Shown here in pieces: positions 38,095 through 48,200 of a stretch of 64,000 nt of DNA. Both the position numbers and the translations under genes were made by a program. The notes under the pieces are model-generated. The model was not told the DNA's origin, ran no database searches, and was given only the letters and a program-made list of their open reading frames with translations. This DNA is from Trichaptum fuscoviolaceum (lineage: Eukaryota; Basidiomycota; Agaricomycetes; Hymenochaetales; Trichaptaceae), in assembly GCA_910574455.1 (NCBI GenBank), contig CAJSYZ010000005.1, positions 6,262,001 through 6,326,000 of the forward strand, read 5' to 3'. The first letter of the stretch is position 1. Each line of letters opens with the position of its first letter.

Positions 38095-39702
38095 ATGAAG
38101 GCTGTTGTCGTACAGAAAAACAGGACGACGAAGGTGCAAGACGTTCCGGTCCCGAAAATAGGTCCAAACGAAATACTGTGAGTATTGCAACCGCAGATGC
38201 CTTCCTTTACATCTCAAGTGAATCTCGAAACAGATTAAAGACGAAAGCAGTCGGTCTGAATCCAACGGGCAAGTCGTCTGTGCCATTCCATAGTGTCGTT
38301 AACTTACCGTTATCTTTGTGTCTTTGACGTACAGATTGGAAGGTCAGCGAGAGCTCGAGCGTCACTCTACAATCGTTAGACTCTGATATGGCTCCTTTTT
38401 CATCGCAAAATTCACCCACCATTAGCATCTCATAAGCCTCTCGCCACCAGGCGCCATTCTCGGATGTGACTTCGTCGGTGAAGTCGTGAAGATCGGCGAG
38501 GCTGTGCCGCTCGGTGAGGTAAATGAGGGTGAGGTGCGCTGGGGTTTCACGCGTGGTGGCATGAGCAGCGAGAAAGGCGCATTCGCTGAGTGCGTTACTC
38601 ATTGCATAATAAATGTTAAAACAGACTACAACTACATTGATACATGAATCTTCCAGATATCTTGCCGTTGAATGGGACCTATCATCAGTCGTTCCGAAGA
38701 ACGTGACACCGGAAGAAGCAGCGTCTATTCCAATCCCACTTATGACAGCTGTGCAAGCTCTTCATCTTCGACTTGGTATCCCGGAACCCCCTCAGAAATC
38801 GAATGGTGAATGGATCTTGATCTGGAGTGGGGTATGGACAAATCTACCAAAACAATTCTCGTCTACCGAAAGTAAGAATCTGACTAGAATACCTGTCGCA
38901 GAATACAGCTGTCGGTCGTTTTGCTATTCAACTTGCCAAGCTCAGCGGCCTGAAGGTTGCCACAACGGCTTCCCGAAAGAATTGGGACAGGCTCAAAGGT
39001 CTCGGTGCTGACTTGGTGGTGGACTACAAGGTATGATCCGTATAGTGTTAACCTCGTAGACGATACCCTTCTCATGACCTTCTTCAGGACCCGGAAGTTG
39101 TTATGAAGCTGCGAGAGGGCACTAGCGATTCGATCGTCTACGGTGTCGATTGGTACGCCACCCTTTTCCTTTTCCAGACCACCGCATATGTCTTGGCTTA
39201 CGCGCACTCTCATTTTCTCTCTCTTTATCCCCCCTCCACCTCCCTTGTACACCCACCTTACAGCATATCAGAGAAAGGCTCTGTGCAACTCGCCCAATCC
39301 TCCTTCTCACCCACAGGCGGGCATCTTATTTGCCTTCTTTTCGACATGGGCAAACCCGTTCGCTCGGATGTCAAGACCGAGGCTATAATCGGGTATACAA
39401 TGCTCGGTGTGGATGCACCATGGGGGAAGTACCTCGTAAAGACGACCCCAGAGGACCGCGCTATTTACGTGAGGTGGGCGAAGCTTTCAACTTCCTTGTT
39501 TGAGAGCGAACTGATCAAGGTGAGTGCTGAGAACGTCACCTATCTTTTGTAATGGATTCTCCGATACTGTCAACTGAAACTACATGTTTCCTTCTAGCCG
39601 CTGATTGTAGAGAATGTCGGTGGGTTTGAGGACATTCCAGCTGCCTTGAAGAAGATGATGTTGGGTCGACATACTGAGAAACTGGTCGCTACAGTTGCCT
39701 GA
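38095..39702 (+). pseudogene. Broken MDR-type reductase (trans-enoylreductase-like)
   Basis: Medium-chain dehydrogenase/reductase of the zinc-free quinone/enoyl reductase type that includes stand-alone enoylreductases of fungal PKS pathways. Present: the start MKAVVVQKNRTTKVQDVPVP, the strand KTKAVGLNPT, then VTPEEAASIPIPLMTAVQAL, EWILIWSG, VGRFAIQLAKLSGLKVATTA (NADPH fold), LGADLVVDYK, MKLREGTSDSIVYGVD and the C-terminal SELIK...PLIVENVGGFEDIPAALK. Missing: most of the GroES-like domain between GLNPT and the VTPEEAA segment (the usual GCDFAG and GDRV blocks). The roughly 380 bp at that place (38265-38645) are unrelated DNA with an open frame on the other strand. I infer a replacement or insertion-deletion that kills the gene. 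It could otherwise be a mis-assembly. Confidence 0.75.
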
Positions 39703-41059
39703 CATACAGTGCGATCAGCCCACATTATAAGTAAGATCAGCAAGAAGGAGTAGGGAGTAGAACGAGCGTGACAAGTGTAAATTATATATCTGACAATACA
39801 GTAGCTATGTTGTGCTGTGCACGAAGAAAATAATTCGTCGTCATCGTATGCGGATTCTTTCTTTCGATTAAACATGTTCATATCTCACTGCGCTGGTCTT
39901 CTTCTATATTCTGTCTATGATCATCGGTCTCCTGTCCGGAAGGTCAAACTTAATCAATGAAAGACTATGCTGTAATATTACCAGGCCCCCACAGTCGCTG
40001 ACAGTGCGAGTGACCGGATGAACAGGAAATTAGGACTCGGCGCGACTTGCAAAGGGACCAGCAAATTATTAGATTTTTGATTTGCAGCTGCGTGGAGGTG
40101 AGATCTCTTTTGAGGGAATGAACGGTTCAGCTTATCTTTAATGAGCTCGACTCATCAGCGATCAGGCAGGTTAAAGGGACCCTGCCAGCCCCATATTACC
40201 GCTATTTAGACCTGGCCACTCCATTAGCTCCACTCGAATCCGCAAAAGACGAAGAACAGTTCGAGTCAGTGGAACCCACCCCTTCACCAACCACCATACT
40301 TCACCCTCGATTCTTGGTACTCCATTCACGGGTCGACTCAGTTCCTGATGTACGTATACTTAACTAACTAATGCGATGGATGGCAACGTCGCTATACTAA
40401 TTAAGTGACAGCTTCATCTTCGTTTTGAATGGTTCTTGGAAGCCTGAGGGTGCGACCTATGGACTTGCAGCTCCTGCACCAGAAGTTTAATATCCCAGCC
40501 ATGAACCAGAAGATGTGTTAGGCCCACTAAACAAGGCATTCATACACATTGCTGTATCCACGTAAACTTCATTCGGGAGCAGACATGTTAGAGTCCGAAA
40601 TGCAACGGGGCCGACTCCGAGTCGGAGAGCGGCACCGTGACTTCGCCTGGGGTCGTAGGCCACAAAAATGGAAAGAGCTCGTCCCGACACTGGCACGGCC
40701 TTTTCGGACCTTAGACCGAGTCCTCCGACAATCGGAAGAGGCGCTTCAAGTTGACGCCGGCAACGACTTCTTCCGAGAAAAAAACACCCTGGGAATCCGT
40801 TCACTGCCAGATATATTTTCCTTGACTCGCAAGTCGAGAGGTCCAATTGCTTCCGAGCACTCTCATTCGAATTGGTACCAGCCAGGCCAGGCGTGGCTTC
40901 GTTATAGTATGTCTCCTGTGGTAGACTGGCGTTACTGGTTTGCTACGCAAACATCTAGTAAGCAGCATGCAGTCTCGGAGAAGGTCCGATATACGGGCAT
41001 AACTTGATTAGATAGCGCTGTCAGAGGACCGTGACACTTCCCTCCTCAGCTACGCTTCG
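39703..41059. other. Spacer, no gene recognised
   Basis: A 152-codon plus-strand frame (40549-41007) contains a self-complementary stretch (CCGACTCCGAGTCGGAGAG) and no family signature; I do not call it a gene. Confidence 0.4.
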
Positions 41060-41502
41060 TGTCGGGGAATGTTGCACGAGGATCGGCCCAACTATTTCTT
41101 CTCTATGGTGCTCGGCTCCAGGGAGAAACGAATGCGATTGGGCCGGATTTACAAGGTTATGTTGAGTAGACACGTCGTCAAGAGAGGTTGATAGCTCGGA
41201 CACTTCTTGCATATGCAGCCGGTATGTAGTGGCATATATATCACATGTATGCAACACTGGTACTGATAGTAGATCTGAAGCCACCAGCCAGCGAAGCAGG
41301 CGTGCCATCCGTCAAGTTGAATAACAAAAGTTACCTGTTATGCCATCCTTTGTTTCAAAGAACATCAGATCATAGAAGGATCACTGGCTTGGGTGCTACA
41401 GTGTAAATTGGGGAAGTGGAAGAAGCGAAATCAATGAAGAGAACTTACGCAACTAGCATGCTTCGGAGTCTAAACCAAACCCTCCCACGATTCGGAAGAG
41501 GC
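41060..41502. repeat. Direct duplication, copy 2
   Basis: Second copy of the 37140-37615 segment, 3.9 kb away in direct orientation; the broken MDR gene lies between the two. It also ends in the hairpin-arm sequence (AAACCCTCCCACGATTCGG). Confidence 0.7.
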
Positions 41503-42205
41503 CGACGTTTACTACGTTAGTAAGCCGGTGACTTGGGCCACTTCTCCAGGGCCTAGTTTGATTGCCGAGACACTGACACCGTGCAGGTTCCTCAAAACCC
41601 GTCACCGCACTCTTTCTCTGGGAGGCAGTGCCGGAATTAACCGTGCGACGATGATCCTCAATGATCGTCTGAACGGGCGGAGTTCAAATTGAGGACTCGG
41701 GCAGGACTGAGCGCGCTGTGTGGCTCTTCACTGTATACTCCCCTCTATCATTTTGAGAGATTTATTTGCACCCTTAAAACAGTAGGATAACAATTCCCTC
41801 TTCACCACGCACCAGCCTGAGATCGTGGCGCTCTCTTCGGCGCTCACTACTCTTACCACATACGCGGGATGTACATCATGATGGATTTTACGGGTAATCT
41901 TGTTGGTTTTCTTGGTGAGAGAATCCAGAGATTAGCTACCAACACTGGCTACATATCCGCTTGGATGAATCGACACCATTTGACCTCAACGAATACAATG
42001 CCATCTGGGAGCGGCCAAAGACCCGTAGAAGCTACCTCTCGAGCAAGATCCATACCAAAAGGATAGACTAATACATATGAAAAGGCTGTCCACGAAATTG
42101 TGTTTCAACATACAGATCCTTTACTACGATTCACTGACATACTCTAAGCTTGAACTAAAATAGATCCCGAGCCTCACTGGACTCGCAGATATTAAACCAA
42201 ATAGG
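41503..42205. other. Spacer, no gene recognised
   Basis: No coding signature seen. This is the 3' flank of the reductase gene. Confidence 0.4.
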
Positions 42206-43481
42206 TTAACGTTTCTCGATTTCCAAGATATTCTTCGCCGTATCTTCCGCCGTCTTCCTCCAATCAATATACTCTCCTAAACCGAGCACTTCTTCAGTTC
42301 TCGTAACATCAAAAGTCATGCCCCGTAATGGCTCCTTTTCCGCGGCACCTTTCGCAATCGTCGGTAGTCGGGTTTCAAGCTCGGGCATCACCTTACGCAG
42401 GTGAGCCACTACGTCTACCCATGACATGCTCTGACCTGCAACGATCAAGCGCTTACGCCCAATTTCGGAAGCCAGAGGCGCTGCAAGCGCAAGTACGTGT
42501 GCGCGGGCAACATCACGGACGTCAACGGTTATCGCACCATATTGCTGCGGTGTGCGGTCGATTGTGACGGAAGAACCCCCTTCGGGCAAAACTGCATGCC
42601 AGAAGATATTGAAGGAAGAGACCAATTCTTTGTATTCCTTGGTGATCTTCATTTCAGGTATCATTGGGCCGTAACAGAAGGGTGGATGGACTACGAAGAA
42701 ATAAGTTTGTGAGTATACTCTATCCGCCACGATGATAGTACCCACTTGAGGTGACATCTATCTCCGGGTGCTCGCTTGCGAATTTCCATACTGCTCGGTC
42801 TGCAGCCGTCTTCGAAGCCCAGTATATCCAGTATGGTTCATGATCATGCCTCCCCGATATTGCTTCCTCCACCGTGGCAGAGTTCCAGTCTTCATGAGTT
42901 ATCACAACATTTCTGTAAAACCGATCGCTCATATCATTCTGGAACATCGAAGATACGCTGCCCGTGATGATAAGTCGTTTCACGCCGGCTGCCGTGGCTT
43001 GGCGAACGATGTTCATGGTGCCTTCTACAGCACTCTGATATGTAATACTCCGCATAAGGTTAATGACTAAGTACCAACAGGACCTGGCTTACATTAATCA
43101 TGCTAGCAGGACTCTCCTTTCCAGGCAGTGGTGACGCGACATGGACGACTGCCCCGACGCCTATATGCAGAATTAACCAGACATTTTTGCAGCAACTGTT
43201 TAATACAAACCTTTGAGAACCTCAGTATAGTCTCCAGTCACGATGTCAGCAAGGAGAACAACATCGGCACGTCCTTTGAAAGCCTCTTTGAGAGCGTCAA
43301 ATTTCGCGGTGCGCGCAGTTCTGAAATAGTCAGAATAGTTTGGGTTAGTGCTGAGCTTACAATCAACTGGGAATAATCGCACTGACGCTCTCACAGGATA
43401 CCCCGCCTCCAGCAGCTGATCCAGTACATGTGATCCTACGTAACCAGTGGCTCCCGTAAGCTGGGTATAGGAAACGTCCAT
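42206..43481 (-). CDS. NAD(P)H-dependent reductase, extended SDR (DFR/Grp2-like)
   Basis: Short-chain dehydrogenase of the extended type (dihydroflavonol-4-reductase / methylglyoxal-reductase relatives) that reduces aldehydes or ketones; substrate unknown. The start MDVSYTQLTGATGYVGSHVL carries the Rossmann TGATGYVG. Then come a region with ADVVLLADIVTGDYTEVLKG, the VGAVVHVASPLPGK segment, AVEGTMNIVRQATAAGVKRL, IITGSVSSMF (catalytic Ser), YWIYWASKTAADRAVWKFAS (YxxxK), VHPPFCYGP, AITVDVRDVARAHVLALAAP and the C-terminus LGEYIDWRKTAEDTAKNILE. Five or so small introns, frame kept throughout. About 340 residues, normal for the family. It diverges from PKS copy B with 1.8 kb between starts, so a tailoring role is possible but only inferred. 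Confidence 0.88.
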
Positions 43482-45190
43482 TTTATTTAGTTGTTTTAAT
43501 TAGAATACGGAGTTTCTAGGCTTTCTTACCAGTACAAGTGACTTCTCGCTACTTGCCATTGTGTTGTGATATGGATAGGATAAACCTGAGGGATAAGCAC
43601 GGGACTGAACTTGTGAGTCTGTTGAGAAAGTAGACAGTGGCATTTTATGTCACCCTGCTTTGAGTAAAGTTGAGACCATCGACACGTACCAATGCGTACG
43701 GCGTAGTTTCACATTTGTAAAGTGATACCTATTAACGGAATACATAGACCGCTCGAGTACTAGTACTAGTGGTAGTAATAGATACCTGCGAACAAGCGTT
43801 GGGGATTAGGAACTTGGCTCGCAACTCGAATTTCAAATTCCAAGAAAGCCAGGAGAAATGGAAGCAAATATGGGGACAGTATCAGTACGGTGCAATCATG
43901 GAACGTACCTCAATACTTGGATCGCAGGCTGGAAGTCATCAAGAGACTGGATCTCTATATCGCGATCGACCTCATTAAAGATGAGCCGACTTCATTGTAG
44001 CTGTCCCGATCCATTCTCTCTAAAACACACCTCACCTGCATGCCATCAAGTCCGGTAGTCTGCTGAAGCCTATGCCAATAACTTCAAGTCCAAAATTCCA
44101 GTTCAAATGGCCATCGGCGAATTCGGAAGCCAGAGGATAATACAGCATACTTTTTTTGCTCATTTCAGCTTGACGTTCCAGACAGTAGCCCAATTAAAGG
44201 ATCCCTACATATACAGGATATGGAATGAGTCCAAGGTGTAATATTGTTAAAGAAAGAAACAGCTTACGACGACTCCCCCCCCCCCAATTTCACGCAACCC
44301 ACCCGGTCCTCCGAATCACCCTCATTTTCCTCGCAATATTCGTGACCTCACCGCCGAAGTAGCATCCGAGAATGGCACGTATAATTGAGAAGCTTCTGGG
44401 ATGCTGTCGGAAGATCCATGTTAATTTCATGATGGGAACAGCCGTTTGTGATACACCAACACTGGCTTGCGGGTCTATAACGGAGTCATGTTGACATCTC
44501 AGGCTAACGAAGGTGAAGTGACGCTTGAGCTCTCGCTGGCGTTCCAATCTGTACATCAAAGACACAATGGTATCAGTGAAACAACAAATGACTGCTCGGG
44601 AGGAATGATAGAAGTTCCATTGGTACTCCTGTCCAGTGGCAGCCTCGGTTCAAGTTCCGAACCGTGGGACTCAGAGAGTTTGGGTAGTAGACTACATACT
44701 AGTTCTATACTCAGCTAATAGTAGTCACTACATTGTACTACTCAGGCTACTGTACTACATAGTAGTACTACTAGTATTGGGAACAACCCACCGTCACTTG
44801 TATGTAATAAGTCCACCGGAAAGGACGAAGTAGCGCAATGGACTCAACAGCGATGGTGCCAATGTAAGTAGTCCCTTCAAATGGTCTGCGATATTTTTTG
44901 AACACACCCTCTTTTACACAGGCGAATTCCATTGATGACGAGAAGAACTTCAGTATGACTGACTCGGAAGTTGTCTATCTCACAGCATTCTTTAATGAAT
45001 TGCGCGAACTCTCGCCATCAAGTATTGCTATCATTCCAGCCAGTGATAGTAGAGCAACCAGGAGATTGTTACTCGCGTGTGGCGGCGATCATGACTACGC
45101 CGCTCATTACGAAGGAATCAACCACCATGTTGACGATAGAACCTTCTGCGAATGTCTGCACTGAGTTCTTCAAGGGGGCGAATGGCCCTA
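43482..45190. other. Upstream region between reductase and PKS B
   Basis: No complete gene recognised. A frame open from about 44932 to 45164 (TDSEVVYLTAFFNELRELSP) has no recognised family and no confirmed start. About 44515-44580 matches 38290-38360 (inverted), sharing GAGCTCTCGCTG and TTCCAATCTGTAC. About 44690-44790 is rich in TAGTA/ACTAC and can pair with itself. Confidence 0.4.
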
Positions 45191-45197
45191 GGAGAAC

Positions 45198-45204
45198 TAT
45201 AAAT
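45198..45204 (+). promoter_or_regulatory. TATA box of PKS copy B
   Basis: ACTATAAATTGATTCACTTT, about 65 bp before the ATG, matches the block in front of PKS copy A. The downstream CTCCGAGAG and CGTAGTCCCATC elements are also shared. Confidence 0.7.
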
Positions 45205-45267
45205 TGATTCACTTTCACTGTCTCCGAGAGTGAAGGCCTTTCGTAGTCCCATCGGATACACACCTCC

Positions 45268-48200
45268 ATGGCTTCTTCAACAGAGCGGGAGCAATGCCTT
45301 GACGCTGTTGCGATTGTAAACATTCCTTTGTTATACTGAAAGAAGCGAGAGCGCTAATGGGCCCTCGACAGGTTGGTATCGCCGCAGATCTACCAAGTGG
45401 AGAACACTCAACTACGAACTTCAATCATGACGAGCTCTTCAAGCTACTGTTGCAGAAAAAAGAGACGTACCAGAAGATCCCCAAAGATCGTTTCGACATT
45501 GATAGGTAAGACCTTCACTGCATCGAAGACGGGCTGTATGTTTATAACGCACTCGCGCAGTTGGAAAGGAGATGGACCTGGCCAGATTAAAGTTGACACT
45601 GGCTCGTTCTTGAAGAACCTGGCAGAATTCGATCATGTCGAGTTTGGGGTGACTGCGAAAGATGCGAGGGCAATGGCAGTTAGCACTCGCAAACTCTTGC
45701 AGCTAGCCTTTCTAGCTCTACTCGATTCCGGGATCAATTACAGAGGCCAAGACATTGGGTGCTACACGTCAGCTGTAGATTTCGACATTCTTGCCCTCGA
45801 CAATTCAGTTCGTCCTTTATAATGATAGAAAGGCTCATCTTCTGAATGTTAGCCAGGACGTACATGACGCTCGCGGGTCAGTCGCAGGTATACCTTGTAT
45901 GGTAGCCAACAAGATATCCTATCACCTGGACTTGCTAGGGCCATCGGTGCCCCTTAACACTGCTTGTAGCTCTAGTTTGACTGCTCTACATCTAGCAGTA
46001 CAGTCTCTTAGAAACGGAGAGTGCAAGGCCGCAGTTGTGGGAGGATGTCAACTTAACCATAGGTAAGGGATTGGATATATGTGCAGATCGAACGGACCTA
46101 CTAATATCACTGAAATTGTAGATTGGCTGACTGGATCACGTACAGTCAGGGCTCAGTGCTTGCCCGCGATGGAAAATGCAAACCCTTCGATGCCCATGCC
46201 GACGGGTATGTTATCTTTACTGTGAAGCTTATTGTTATCTGGGATGACGGGATCTGGAAACAGATTCTCTCGTGGAGAAGGTGCAGCGGTCATTGTGATC
46301 AAACCATTGAAAGACGCAATCCGCGACAAGGACCATATATACGCTTCAGTGCGTACTGTATTCGTTTCAATCTGCTGATCACTGAGAGTGAATGTTCAGA
46401 TTCTGGGAACTGGTATCAATTCATCCGGTCTAGGTGGACCAGTGAGTGCGCCAGTCGCGACAGCGCAGAAAGACGCAATGAACCGCGCATATCGCCGGAC
46501 TGGGCGGCTTCCCTCCGAGGTTGACTTTGTTGAAATGCACGCAACTGGTTCGTCAGATATACACATCATAACTATGTTTACCGACTGACCATGTTGAAAA
46601 GGGACTGCGGCTGGCGATCCCACGGAGGCGAACTGGGTAGGAGAATGCTTCCAGCGCGATTCAGACATCCTGGTTGGCAGTATCAAAGGCAACATTGGAC
46701 ATCTGGAGATCACAGCTTTTCTGGCCTCGCTTTTGAAAGTTTGCTCGATGTTCGAGACACGGTTAATTCCCCCAAATATTAACATTGGTGTTCTCAACCC
46801 CAAGATCAAATGGGACGAGTACCGTCTGCGAGTTGTAACAGATGTCGCCCATCTTAATGCGCGCCATCCATCGGGGCGAGCTCTTGTGTCGATTGCAAGC
46901 TCAGGAATCGGAGGCAGCAACGGCCATGTTGTGGTTGAAGCGGCGCCGCAACGAGAAAGTCAAATTTCCACGGCTCAAGTTGCATTCCCGGTGCTACTTG
47001 CTGTTGGAGGACTGTCAATCCGATCCATCTCAGCTTTGTGCGACAAAATATCGAAGAAGGTATCTGAGATATCCCCCAAGGACCTTGCGGCTCTCGCAGC
47101 TGTCAGTGGACGGCGTGCAAGGCAGATGGGATGGCGGTCCATTGCTCTCGTAACACCAGATAATGTGTCTTTTTCGGCCGCGGTCCTCACTCCTCGCAAG
47201 AGCCCATCTCTTGTCTATGTCTTCTCTGGTCAGGGCCCACAGTACCTTGAAAGTGAGTGCCTCCCTAATTTGTGCAGCTATACGAGTTGACATCTCGCGT
47301 AGTGGGGAGAGAGCTTTACCAGAACTATGGGGCTTTCCGCGAATCTGTCAATGCTTTAGATGAAATCTATAAGCAGGAAGTCGGACAATCCTTCATAGAG
47401 TCAACGGGCCTATTCGCGCCCAGCAAATATGCCTCCGAGCTTTCTTCGATATGGCCAATAAACATCACCCTTCCTGCCATGGCTATGATTCAGGTTGCCC
47501 TGGTTGATCTGCTTCGAAGCATTAATATCTTTCCCGACGTGATCGTCGGATTCTCAGCAGGTGAAACGGCGATGCTCTATGCAAGCGGTGCGGCTTCCAG
47601 GGAGCTTGTGATGGCACTGGCTATTGCCCGTGGAAAGGCCATGCTAGCTGTCGAAGAGAAGAATGGGGGAATGGCTGCTCTATCCTGCAGCCCTACGAAA
47701 GCGATGTCCATAATAATGGAGGTCACCGGTGGCAACTCCAGTGGCCTAGATATCGCGTGTTATAACACGCCTGGATCGGTGACAATTGCTGGGCCTAATG
47801 AGGCCCTGGACCGGGCTGTTCAGTTGGCCAGTGAACAAGGTGTATTTGCGCAGAGACTCCGTACGAACGCCGCGGTGCATAGCAAATTAATGGATGCCTG
47901 CCAGACGCAGTACAGATCGCTGGTGGAAGACGTCTTTGTTCGTTATGGGCCAGTGACTAGTCCGACAAAGGCTGTATACTCGACGCTCACGGGACGAGTC
48001 TGGCGGGATGCGTTCACGGCTGATTATTACTGGAATGGTGCTCGTCGCCCTGTCCTCTTCGGGGACGCAGTGTCTCAGATTTCGAAGGACCATCCCGATG
48101 CCACCTTCATAGAAATCAGCCCGCATCCTGTTCTATCCTCGTATGTGCGCTCTATAGTTCCCGAAAGCAATACTGTCCTTTGCCCTATGGAGCGCCCCAA

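Noticed and set aside
40549..41007. 152-codon plus-strand frame
   Set aside because: Contains self-complementary repeat sequence and no domain; probably chance.
37140..41502. LTR retrotransposon bounded by the two direct repeats
   Set aside because: No gag, protease, reverse transcriptase or integrase motifs between them; no TG..CA ends or primer-binding site seen; the interior holds an MDR gene.
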